64,000 nt of DNA from the NCBI GenBank assembly GCA_025996865.1, contig BNTV01000002.1, positions 30,114 to 94,113 on the forward strand, written 5' to 3'. The notes under the pieces are model-generated. The model was not told the DNA's origin and searched no databases. It saw only the letters and a program-made list of their open reading frames with translations. The stretch comes from Bacteroidia bacterium. GTDB taxonomy: Bacteria > Bacteroidota > Bacteroidia > Bacteroidales > Azobacteroidaceae. A program made the position numbers and the translations under genes. Each line of letters begins with the position of its first letter. Position 1 is the first letter of the stretch. Of this stretch, positions 25,964-33,147 are shown piece after piece.

Positions 25964-26886
25964 TGGACTTCAAAATTATAGATGCACACGCACACCTTTG
26001 GCTTCGTCAGGATACGGAAGTGGAAGGAAAAACCATTCGCACGTTGGACAATGGCAAATCCCTGTTTATGGGTGAAATCCGCCAGATGCTCCCGCCGTTT
26101 ATGACGGACGGACGTAATACGGCGGAGATTTTTCTGTCGAATATGGATTATGCGCAAGTGTCGGCAGCCGTCATCACACAGGAATATATCGACGGTTTGC
26201 AAAACGACTATTTGCGGGAAGTGCAGCAAAAATATCCCCATCGTTTCTTTTGTTGCGGCATGGTCGATGCCCGTCAACCGGGTTATTTTGAACAAGGCAA
26301 ACAGTTGATGGAACAAGGTTTTCGTGCCGTCAAAATTCCGGCGCAACGCTTGGTAACTGCCGGTAAAAAGATATATCTGACTTCGGACGAGATGATGCGC
26401 CTGTTTCAAATGATGGAAGAAAACAACATTCTTTTTTCGGTCGATTTGGCTGAAGGCGAAGAACAGACAGGCGAAATGAACGAAATTATTGCCGAATATC
26501 CGAAATTAAAAATAGCGATTGGTCATTTCGGAATGGTCACACGTCCCGGATGGAAGGAACAAATCAAATTGGCGCGTCATCCGAATGTCTGCATCGAATC
26601 GGGCGGAGTCACCTGGCTCTTCAACGACGAATTTTATCCTTTCGAGGGCGCGGTGCGTGCTATCCAAGAAGCAGCGGATTTAGTCGGTTGGGACAAGCTG
26701 ATGTGGGGTTCGGATTATCCACGCACCATCACGGCCATCACTTACCGCATGTCCTATGATTTTGTGCTGAAATCGGCCTTGCTATCCGCCGAAGAAAAAG
26801 CGCAATTTCTGGGATTGAATGCGGAAAAATTTTATGGATTCACGGATTTAGTAACATTGCCTTATATAAAGAATATGTCGGAATAA
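25963..26886 (+). CDS. Amidohydrolase-2 family hydrolase, possible sugar lactonase
   Basis: This 307-residue cytosolic protein of the amidohydrolase-2 (PF04909/COG2159-like) group starts at the ATG overlapping the previous stop; an in-frame start at 25915 inside the dehydrogenase gene is not favoured. IIDAHAHLW gives the metal-binding HxH, IAIGHFGM a further His, and MWGSDYPRT the conserved Asp. Members include decarboxylases and sugar lactonases such as fuconolactonase and rhamnonolactonase. Following a sugar dehydrogenase pair, a lactonase that opens an aldonolactone is the economical reading, but no residue seen here proves it. It ends the long + strand operon. About 280 bases of decayed sequence follow. 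Confidence 0.72.
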   Translation: MDFKIIDAHAHLWLRQDTEVEGKTIRTLDNGKSLFMGEIRQMLPPFMTDGRNTAEIFLSNMDYAQVSAAVITQEYIDGLQNDYLREVQQKYPHRFFCCGMVDARQPGYFEQGKQLMEQGFRAVKIPAQRLVTAGKKIYLTSDEMMRLFQMMEENNILFSVDLAEGEEQTGEMNEIIAEYPKLKIAIGHFGMVTRPGWKEQIKLARHPNVCIESGGVTWLFNDEFYPFEGAVRAIQEAADLVGWDKLMWGSDYPRTITAITYRMSYDFVLKSALLSAEEKAQFLGLNAEKFYGFTDLVTLPYIKNMSE

Positions 26887-27165
26887 GGGTAATATTTTTT
26901 ACAATTCAGCCAAATTGCACAGGAAAATAATCAATTAAATGAAATGATGAGTTCAAGTATCAGTTCATACATTGATTGGAAGAATGGTTTTGTAAAACGT
27001 CTCCGCCCGAAAACGGTATATTTGAAATAACTCTCACAAAGGTTTTCGTGAACAGTTTTACGATACAAATAAGTGTTGATTTCTTCGACGGATATTTCGT
27101 GGGGAAGTCGTCCGAAGAACGGTTTGGCGCAAGCGGCGGACAGCGTAACGAGATATCGACTAAAT
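26887..27165 (+). other. Gene-free stretch with decayed coding fragments
   Basis: No intact gene is visible. One frame from about 26913 to 27030 reads QIAQENNQLNEMMSSSIS and continues to a stop, like the C-terminal end of a lost protein that I do not recognise. Near 27119 the sequence AACGGTTTGGCGCAAGCGG matches the left arm of the inverted repeats at 34250 and 35585. This suggests a partial copy and marks the beginning of the accessory region. Confidence 0.45.
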
Positions 27166-27677
27166 ATGACTGAAATTTGTACGAAGAAAATTATTTTGAG
27201 GGGTTATTCGCAAATCTAATTGTATATAAACCTATTGTAAATAAAACAGTTTTGTTATTCAATGAACGAATTATGCTGAGTGGACTTCGTACTTATGATT
27301 TTAAAGATGATATTTTGCTTGTTTTTTTCACTGCTGAGAAAGATACAAACAAAGACGGGTTGATAAATTTCAATGATGATAAAAATCTGTGCGTTTATTC
27401 TATAAAAACAGAAAAAATGCGCAGAATAGCAGAAGGGACAAATTCAATTACAGATTATCAATTCATTGAAAATTCAAAAGATTTACTCATTGAGTTTTCG
27501 TTAAGTCAATACAACGATGTGAAATTCAAATCGTATAAACCTCGAAAAATAATGATGCCAAAACTATCATGCAAACTCCATAAACTATTCGGTATAAACC
27601 CAATATTCCAAACTTCGGCAAAACTTCGGTATCTTCGGAAATTGTTCGGCAAAACTTTGGCAATGTCTTTTGTTTAG
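27166..27677 (+). pseudogene. Headless hypothetical gene with an EF-hand-like segment
   Basis: The open frame starts only at a TTG (27177); the nearby ATG at 27166 is in another frame and stops after 17 codons. The readable 166 residues contain KDTNKDGLINFNDDKNL, an EF-hand/dockerin-like calcium loop, followed by a beta-rich stretch. Intact proteins of this kind normally have a membrane or signal segment at the front, which is missing. The last 35 residues come from an AT-rich run with repeated TTCGGCAAAACTT units and look foreign to the protein. I read it as a gene truncated at both ends. Function unknown. Its end overlaps the end of the convergent pseudogene by 4 bases. Confidence 0.5.
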
Positions 27678-28300
27678 TTCAAAATATATTTTGCAAGATT
27701 GGTTTCGCCAACTCTTTTAAGTATTTGTTTATCAGATAAGTTATTCAAGTCATTTCTCGCTGTTCTTTCTGCAACTGCATTTAGTTCTGTATATGCCGAA
27801 GTTGTTATTTCGCCTTTCTCTTTCACATACAGCACTGCTTTTATCTGCCTTTCATTTAATCCCATTTGTGATAGTTGTTCTTCTGAAAAGCGGTCTTTAA
27901 AAAGCGTTACCATAAATCCGCCGTCTTCTTCTATCAATTCGGGTTCTGGTAGTCCTGCCTCTTTGCAGGCATCTATGATACTGATTGTACCTCTTCCTCA
28001 AGCGTCAATTAAACCGCCTTTGAAACAGACATCGGCAATAAGCAAATTGCGTGGCTTGGACTTGTGCGAGCGTTTCAGCGCTTCCAAAGTTATGCCTTCG
28101 GGCAAACCGTCCGATTTTCACAAACACAGTGGGATAAAAGCGGCAAGGGTCTTTACCGAACAGAATTATGGCAGCACGTTTGAGTTGTCCGTTTTCGGTA
28201 AGGTGATAATTTCAATGAAATTCTTATCATCTTCCTGCAAAAGGTTCACTTCGGCGGTAATTCCCATCAGGTTTTTGATTTTGTTGGGAATATTGTCCAT
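27674..28300 (-). pseudogene. Broken AlbA_2/RecG-like ATP-binding protein gene
   Basis: Read on the minus strand, the gene starts MDNIPNKIKNLMGITAEVNLL at 28300. It then lacks most of the AlbA_2 domain, continues LTENGQLKRAAIILFGKDP, and shifts frame near 28090-28110. It resumes EALKRSHKSKPRNLLIADVCF, hits an in-frame TGA at 28000-27998 where the family has Trp (IDA-W-GRGT), and ends with an intact C-terminal helix-turn-helix (NERQIKAVLYVKEKGEITTS). At least three lesions make it a pseudogene, and the last 87 residues are the longest open piece. Its ATG shares a base with the TGA of the intact AlbA_2 gene upstream, so it was once the sixth gene of that operon. Confidence 0.75.
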
Positions 28301-29850
28301 CAATCAGGTTTTATAATTACCCACTTACCACCTTTATCTGCACCATCTCGGCGGATAATACCGTTATTTTTAAGATTATCAATATGTTTCTGAATAGTTG
28401 AGCGTGTTATGTTAGTTTCTGCTGATAGCTGCGAAATAGATATGGAGTTATTTTTGCTTATTAAATCCAAAATCTTATCCACAGTTTTTATTTTCATACC
28501 GCTTTTTTCTTCAATCGTACCGCTTTCTTTAGTTTTCATACCGCTTTTGTTCTCAATCGTACCGCTTTTCGTATCGCTTTTTTCGTTTTCCGTACCATCT
28601 ATCGTACCGCTTTCTTCTCCGATTGCCTTTGTAGTATCAAGCATAAAGGTAAATTTTGTTTTGTCGATAGAGGTTTCAAACAGGACTTCATTTCCTGTCT
28701 GCTTTTTCCATTGCAGCATTCTGTCAAATCCGTAACCTGCGCTTTCACAAAGTTTTGCCAAACGGAAAAATTTTGCCAAAACCGGATTTCTCGGCAAAGT
28801 TTCGTCTGTTTTCATCAGTTCTTCAACAGAGCGGGGCAATTTTCCCGGATTTTCAAATTCAATACGGTTGGTGAAAACGCGAATACGCGGTTTCATCGGA
28901 CTGAAATGGTCGGAATGAATGAGCAGATTTACCAATGCTTCACGCAAAGCATCTATTTCTTTGGTGTCTTCGTGTCCGATTCCCATTTCACCGATTGTAA
29001 GCGGGTTGTTGGCGTAAATTCGCAGGCGTTGAAACAGCACAAAATAGTATTCCCAAAGATTTTCCTGTTCTTCTATTCTGAACGTGTAACGCGGCTCGGC
29101 ATCGGCGTAGTTTGTAGCGGGAATTTCTAAATAATCAACTCTGAAATCTGAAAAATGGTCGGTTATCGCAGCATTTGTACCCAAAAACAACAGTCCGCCA
29201 TAAGTCAGTTTTCCGTCGGTTACGATTTTCAACCGTTGATTAAATTCGTCATCGTCCATCGTGTTGTAATGCAAATTTGGATTAAATCCTTTCAGATATT
29301 CACGGAAACGCTTGTATGAGGCTTTGTTAAGCGAATCAACCGACGTGCCTTCAACTGCCTTTTCCGACATTGAGCCGAAGGCTTGGTCGCGATAAAGGGC
29401 GTTGATTTCAAACTCGCTCGCTTGTTGGTCGCCGCTGCCTGTGCGAATAAAAGTGTTTTGTACACCGTTGAAATACACCGGTTTAATATCGGAAGACGGG
29501 ATATAAAACGCCAAAACATTTTTACCGTCAATCTTATATCTCTTTGCCTGTGGCGACAATTTGATATTGAATTTTGTCTTGGAACGCAACGTTGTAAGCA
29601 TATCGTTTTCCAATTTTTCAACGTCATCAACACCGACAATGTCAAACGTTTGCTTTTTTTGCGACACGCCGAACACAATCCAACCTCCCGAAGTGTTTGA
29701 AAATGCAGAAACTGTTTCCCAAACGTCTTTTGGAACATCTGTACGGGCTGTTTTGACTTCAAAATTGTCCCATTCAATATCTTGCAAATGTTCCAACAAT
29801 TTCTGTTTGGTCATTGACTTGTGGCTTTCTATGTTTTGAGATTCGGGCAT
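28300..29850 (-). CDS. AlbA_2 (Schlafen-type) / HATPase / winged-helix protein
   Basis: The protein has 516 residues (504 if the second Met, residue 13, is used). Residues 25-160 are an AlbA_2 domain (NFEVKTARTDVPKDV, SGGWIVFGVSQ, NTFIRTGSGDQQAS). Residues about 290-420 match the HATPase_c_4/RecG-like C-terminal region (LREALVNLLIHSDH, ESAGYGFDRML). A linker with repeated SGTI(D/E) and KSGMK units (residues 425-460) leads to a C-terminal winged helix. Such proteins are DNA-associated regulators or effectors and are common in mobile and defence regions. It is the fifth gene of a minus-strand operon, 15 bases after the second TIR-like gene. Whether it regulates the TIR genes or acts with them is not visible. 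Confidence 0.8.
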   Translation of the reverse strand: MPESQNIESHKSMTKQKLLEHLQDIEWDNFEVKTARTDVPKDVWETVSAFSNTSGGWIVFGVSQKKQTFDIVGVDDVEKLENDMLTTLRSKTKFNIKLSPQAKRYKIDGKNVLAFYIPSSDIKPVYFNGVQNTFIRTGSGDQQASEFEINALYRDQAFGSMSEKAVEGTSVDSLNKASYKRFREYLKGFNPNLHYNTMDDDEFNQRLKIVTDGKLTYGGLLFLGTNAAITDHFSDFRVDYLEIPATNYADAEPRYTFRIEEQENLWEYYFVLFQRLRIYANNPLTIGEMGIGHEDTKEIDALREALVNLLIHSDHFSPMKPRIRVFTNRIEFENPGKLPRSVEELMKTDETLPRNPVLAKFFRLAKLCESAGYGFDRMLQWKKQTGNEVLFETSIDKTKFTFMLDTTKAIGEESGTIDGTENEKSDTKSGTIENKSGMKTKESGTIEEKSGMKIKTVDKILDLISKNNSISISQLSAETNITRSTIQKHIDNLKNNGIIRRDGADKGGKWVIIKPD

Positions 29851-29865
29851 AAAATTTTTATTATT

Positions 29866-30270
29866 TTATTTTGCCCATTTTCTAATTGCCTCAACAATAC
29901 TTTCGGTATTCCAACGAACTAATTCTTTAGCACGAGAACTCACGACAGTTGATATTCTTTCTTGACCTCGCGGAATAACACCAACTATTGGAACTTTTAA
30001 TTCTACTGCTTTGTCTAACTCCCACTGCATCCATTCACTATGAGAAGCATAAACTCCAGCAATTCCTAAAACAATATCAGAATTTGAAATTTTTTGTTTT
30101 AGTCGTTGTCTAATATAGTAGGCATTGTCCGAGTTTATAGGAACATCTGGTGTCGCCTCTTCAAATTGAACATTAAAATATCCTCTATTTTCTAACAGAT
30201 TTCTAAGATTTTTTAAATCTTCAATGTGTTGCCACGAGTGGCTGATAAATACTGAATAAGTTCTTGCCAT
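29866..30270 (-). CDS. TIR-like domain protein (MTH538/DUF1863 type), small
   Basis: The 134-residue protein is essentially one domain. YSVFISHSW is the first strand of TIR-like domains. ISNSDIVLGIAGVYASHSEW and MQWELDKAVE supply the conserved Trp-Glu of the active-site helix. VPIVGVIPRG is the following strand. TIR-like proteins of this type (the Thoeris ThsB group) make NAD-derived signals after phage infection, which is family knowledge. Here the role is inferred. It lies 12 bases after the TPR gene and 15 before the AlbA_2 gene in a five-gene operon. It could alternatively be a simple toxin-like NADase. Confidence 0.8.
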   Translation of the reverse strand: MARTYSVFISHSWQHIEDLKNLRNLLENRGYFNVQFEEATPDVPINSDNAYYIRQRLKQKISNSDIVLGIAGVYASHSEWMQWELDKAVELKVPIVGVIPRGQERISTVVSSRAKELVRWNTESIVEAIRKWAK

Positions 30271-30282
30271 AATTTTAACCTC

Positions 30283-31506
30283 CTATTTTTTTGAATTGAT
30301 AATATCTTGTTTTGAGTTCTCAAAAGTTGCAATTTCCCATTCTTTTGGATTTTGACCTTTGAAATTAGTTTCGTATTCCGTTGCTTTATCTGTATTGTCA
30401 ATAGCCAAATAGCAATTTGATAAAGTCGCATATTTCCATTTTAGTTCTTCGGGTTCTGCTTCTTCTAACGATTTGAGGACAATATCAATAATTTCTTGCC
30501 TTGTGTTTTTTGCCTCAACTTTGCAGTAAATCTTATTATCTCCTTCTTCCAAAAGAGTTTTTTGTTCTAAACAATGTGCATAATTTTCTCCTGTATAATA
30601 ATCTTTGTACAAATTCCAACCTTTTTTATAACATTCAATTGCTGTGTTCAAATAGCCATATCCTCTATCATTGAGTTCTTTCCAAAGATTTTTATTGATT
30701 GCACCTGTAATTCCGAGTGTTTCTGTATCTGTTTGGTTGTTAATTTGTCCTATGATTGTTAAAGCATCTGTAAGTGCTTGTAATTTATCAGGTTGTTCAC
30801 TTTTATATGTACAAAGTGCCTCTTGTTGAATATAATAGATTTCATTTTCTGCTTTATCCTTAAGTTTTTTCCAAATTTCTGCGGCTTCTGTAAATTTGTT
30901 TTCACTCATAAATCCTTTCGCTTTTTCTGTTAAAGCAAAAATATTATCTTCTCTATTTTTTAACTCGCCAATTATTTCGTTCAAATCTTCTTCTGATACA
31001 ATCGGTTGCTTGATATTAGGAATAAATGTGTATAGCGGGCTATCTGTTATTGGATTTTCTGTTGTCGCTGTAATTAAATCCTTTAATTCTTTAACACTTT
31101 TTTTTGCCTCTGTATCAGATATTTCATTCCCTAAATGATTGTAAGACAAAATCCTATTGTGATTTATATCAAAAGGAAGTTTACTTTTGTCTTCTCTGAT
31201 TATGATTGTAGAGTATGGTTTTAAGGCGTGGCGAGTTCCCAATTCATAAATAGCATTAAGATTAAATGTTGATATATCTGCAATTACCAACTCAGCACTA
31301 TAAAGAAGGGCATACATACTTCGGTCAATAATACCTGAATCCAAAATTTCATCTGCACGGACACAATTATAGTTGCAGGCTTCAACAGCAGGTTTTATTA
31401 TTTTTTTATATGTTTTGTCCAAATCAATAGTCCTATTGGTTTCAGGGTCTTTTTTCTCGCCAAACCCCATAATCACAAAACACATTTTTTTCTTATTTGT
31501 ACTCAT
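30283..31506 (-). CDS. TIR/deoxyribosyltransferase-like N-terminal domain with TPR/TRAFs-binding-like C terminus
   Basis: The protein has 407 residues and no signal peptide. Residues 8-130 begin CFVIMGFGEKKDPE and contain DRSMYALLYSAELVIADIST and NAIYELGTRHAL, the pattern of nucleoside 2-deoxyribosyltransferase-like / TIR-related domains. Residues about 175-400 are alpha-helical with TPR-like pairs (AEIWKKLKDKAENEIYYIQQ, YGYLNTAIECYKKGW) and resemble the DUF4071 'TRAFs-binding' region known from MAP3K5/ASK1 and bacterial relatives. It lies between two TIR-like genes, separated by 8 and 12 bases. I infer a sensor or scaffold that also carries a nucleotide-processing fold. Catalytic competence is not shown; the E in NAIYELG is a candidate residue. 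Confidence 0.7.
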   Translation of the reverse strand: MSTNKKKMCFVIMGFGEKKDPETNRTIDLDKTYKKIIKPAVEACNYNCVRADEILDSGIIDRSMYALLYSAELVIADISTFNLNAIYELGTRHALKPYSTIIIREDKSKLPFDINHNRILSYNHLGNEISDTEAKKSVKELKDLITATTENPITDSPLYTFIPNIKQPIVSEEDLNEIIGELKNREDNIFALTEKAKGFMSENKFTEAAEIWKKLKDKAENEIYYIQQEALCTYKSEQPDKLQALTDALTIIGQINNQTDTETLGITGAINKNLWKELNDRGYGYLNTAIECYKKGWNLYKDYYTGENYAHCLEQKTLLEEGDNKIYCKVEAKNTRQEIIDIVLKSLEEAEPEELKWKYATLSNCYLAIDNTDKATEYETNFKGQNPKEWEIATFENSKQDIINSKK

Positions 31507-31514
31507 ATTCTTTT

Positions 31515-32120
31515 TTATTTAGGTCTAACTGTAACTTTTTTTGAAATATGGTGCTGTCTCTTATCAAATGTTTGGTCAATATATTTTTCAGCACTTTCAG
31601 CATCTTTTTTGAAGTCGTCCCATTTTACTAAAACGCAATACCTGTCATCGTCTGACCAAGCACATTTTCCGTCTGCCAATGGTTTAATATAATAATTGCA
31701 GGAAAATTCTTTAATTACAGTTTCATCGCCAATATCAACATAATTATGGTTGCCACCGCATTTACTGCAAGCATAACTTCCTCTGTATATTTTGTCGTAC
31801 ATATCAGGCAAAACAATTCCTAAAATACCATTTCGAGAATTTGCTTTACCATCAAATAACGAGGCTTGTAATTCTCGTTTGATATAAACTTGTTCTTCTT
31901 CACCTTCGTTTTCAGAACTGTGTGTGCCAATTAGGAAAATGGTAACAGTAGAATCCGACAGATAATCTTCGCGGATTTTTCGCATAATATAATCTTCATC
32001 GTCAGAATCAATTGCTTCGTTCAACGATTTGTCAATCATATCTACTCCCAAATTATTTTGAATGTAGTTTTTGTATGATTTATCCTCTCTTTTGTGTGAT
32101 ATAAAAACTCTATGTGCCAT
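31515..32120 (-). CDS. TIR-like domain protein (ThsB-like), larger
   Basis: The 201-residue protein starts MAHRVFISHKREDKSYKNYI, matching the first strand and helix of ThsB-type TIR-like domains. DSTVTIFLIGTHSSENEG is the next conserved strand and loop, and VYIKRELQASLFDG places a Glu where the active-site residue is expected. An insertion carries YACSKCGG, a half zinc-knuckle-like pair of cysteines not usual in short TIR proteins. It follows the XRE gene by 7 bases and precedes the TPR gene by 8. The likely role is NAD hydrolysis or signal synthesis in a conflict system, by inference. It differs clearly from the 134-residue TIR-like protein, so the pair is not a recent duplication. Confidence 0.78.
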   Translation of the reverse strand: MAHRVFISHKREDKSYKNYIQNNLGVDMIDKSLNEAIDSDDEDYIMRKIREDYLSDSTVTIFLIGTHSSENEGEEEQVYIKRELQASLFDGKANSRNGILGIVLPDMYDKIYRGSYACSKCGGNHNYVDIGDETVIKEFSCNYYIKPLADGKCAWSDDDRYCVLVKWDDFKKDAESAEKYIDQTFDKRQHHISKKVTVRPK

Positions 32121-32127
32121 ATTTGTG

Positions 32128-32412
32128 TTATTTTTTTATGTTTTCTTTTACAATTTTCAACACTTTATCTGACAATTCTTTCTCATCTGCCAATACTGCT
32201 GTAACTTGGTCTGCAAGCCAAAGAGTTAAAAGTTCTTTCCTGTCTGCTTGCAAAAGTTCGGCAATAATAGCAATATGTTCTTTACGGGCACGGCGTTCGC
32301 CTCGCTCAATTTTACAATACGAAGCCGTATCAATATCCAACGCTGCCGCCAATTTTCGCTGTGGAATTGGGCGGTCTTCGCGTAATTGCTTTATTCTATC
32401 ATTGAACATCAT
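32128..32412 (-). CDS. XRE-family helix-turn-helix regulator, first gene of the TIR operon
   Basis: This 94-residue protein has an N-terminal HTH_3 domain (RIKQLREDRPIPQRKLAAALD, YCKIERGERRARKEHI). A helical tail ends LWLADQVTAVLADEKELSDK. The gene begins with two ATG codons (32412 and 32409), so one or the other may be used. It is followed after 7 bases by the larger TIR-like gene and is the probable autoregulator of the five-gene operon. A decayed second copy lies at 32998-33105 with the same 54-bp upstream segment. The control role is inferred from position. Confidence 0.88.
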   Translation of the reverse strand: MMFNDRIKQLREDRPIPQRKLAAALDIDTASYCKIERGERRARKEHIAIIAELLQADRKELLTLWLADQVTAVLADEKELSDKVLKIVKENIKK

Positions 32413-32445
32413 AACTTATAATTTGAGTGTCTTGTGATTCTTCGG

Positions 32446-32453
32446 CAAAGGTA
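32446..32453 (-). promoter_or_regulatory. Bacteroidetes -7 box TACCTTTG before the XRE/TIR operon
   Basis: On the minus strand TACCTTTG matches the consensus TAnnTTTG 34-41 bases upstream of the first ATG. I see no clear -33 TTTG at the usual distance, although AT-rich sequence is present. The box is inside the 54-bp segment duplicated at 33094-33147. Confidence 0.65.
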
Positions 32454-32458
32454 CAACT

Positions 32459-32989
32459 TTATTTCAACATTTTTCTGTTTTCCACGTCCTGCAAAACCTG
32501 CATTTGCTGAATGGCAATTTGATTGATTTTTGCGAGTTCGCGCTTTGCCGACCAGCCGAGCTGCTTGTTTTCTTCTTCTTTGAGGCGTTGAAATTCCATT
32601 AAAAGATAGAGTTTGAACTCGATAGAAATCCAGGAGGCAAATTCCAAAGCAATATCACGGTGGGCATAAGTACCGCCCTAACGTCCTGATTTTGAAATAA
32701 GACCAATTGCATTTGTGCTTTCAATCCACCGTTTGGGAGTCATCACAAAACTGTTCATTCCTGCCTCTTTTCTAAACCCGTCGAATTCGACGGGTTTAAA
32801 ATTCGGATTGTGCAGTGTTTCCCAAATTCCCAACAATTCAATCGTATTGCGGTTTCGCAGCTAATTTTTTACTACATCGTCCGAATGTTCGGGATTTTTG
32901 TAACGGGCAAGGTCGGTAATGCAGATATAATCGGCATCGTTGATTGTTACGATTGTCAGTTCCGTATCTTTTACGCTTATTTTTGCCAT
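32459..32989 (-). pseudogene. KilA-N domain protein gene with two amber stops
   Basis: Starting at the ATG at 32989, the minus strand reads MAKISVKDTELTIVTINDAD. It continues through NRNTIELLGIWETLHNPNFK, GGTYAHRDIALEFA and EFASWISIEFKLYL to a stop at 32459. This is a KilA-N domain followed by the usual LKEEENKQLGWSAKREL tail. Two in-frame TAG codons interrupt it: at 32863-32861 where the family has Trp (KN-W-LRNRN) and at 32680-32678 where it has Tyr (SGR-Y-GGTYAH). The frame is otherwise unbroken over 176 codons. KilA-N proteins are DNA-binding factors common in phages and defence loci. Read-through cannot be excluded but decay is simpler. Confidence 0.8.
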
Positions 32990-32997
32990 ATCTTGAA

Positions 32998-33105
32998 TTA
33001 TTTGTTTATTCTATTTTTCGCAAGATTCAACACTTCATTTGCCAACTCTTTCTCATCGTCCACCACCGCCATAACTTGCTCTACAAGCCAAAGATTGAAC
33101 ATCAT
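32998..33105 (-). pseudogene. Headless second XRE copy, 35-codon frame with HTH deleted
   Basis: The frame begins ATGATGTTCAAT as in the XRE gene at 32412, then jumps to LWLVEQVMAVVDDEKELANE and ends NRINK. It thus keeps the first four codons and the C-terminal helix but has lost the whole DNA-binding domain in frame. The 54 bp before it match those before the intact copy at 52 of 54 positions. It may still be transcribed and translated as a 35-residue tail peptide. I list it as a deletion pseudogene with that caveat. Confidence 0.7.
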
Positions 33106-33147
33106 AACTTATAATTTGAATGTCTTGCGATTCTTCGGCAAAGGTAC
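33094..33147. repeat. 54-bp promoter segment duplicated (other copy 32401-32454)
   Basis: The two copies are co-linear over 54 bp with two differences. Each contains the start codons of an XRE-type frame, an AT-rich leader and the TACCTTTG -7 box. The copy here also encodes the last residues (LPKNRKTFKL) of the chimeric integrase gene, so promoter and coding end overlap. Confidence 0.9.

Noticed and set aside
27998..28000. Possible selenocysteine or recoded TGA at the Trp position of the AlbA_2 remnant
   Set aside because: The same gene also has a frameshift and a large deletion, so ordinary decay explains the TGA. No selenocysteine insertion structure was noticed.
27699..28316. 205-codon frame on + over the AlbA_2 remnant
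   Set aside because: The minus-strand reading gives recognisable AlbA_2/RecG-like segments, so this frame is the shadow of a decayed gene.
29866..32120. Calling the TIR operon a canonical Thoeris system
   Set aside because: ThsB-like proteins are present, but no SIR2-SLOG ThsA or other recognised Thoeris effector is encoded within the operon.
32773..32798. Perfect 26-bp palindrome TAAACCCGTCGAA/TTCGACGGGTTTA
   Set aside because: It encodes KPVEFDGF within the KilA-N domain, where similar residues are usual in the family, so it is probably coding sequence that happens to be palindromic.
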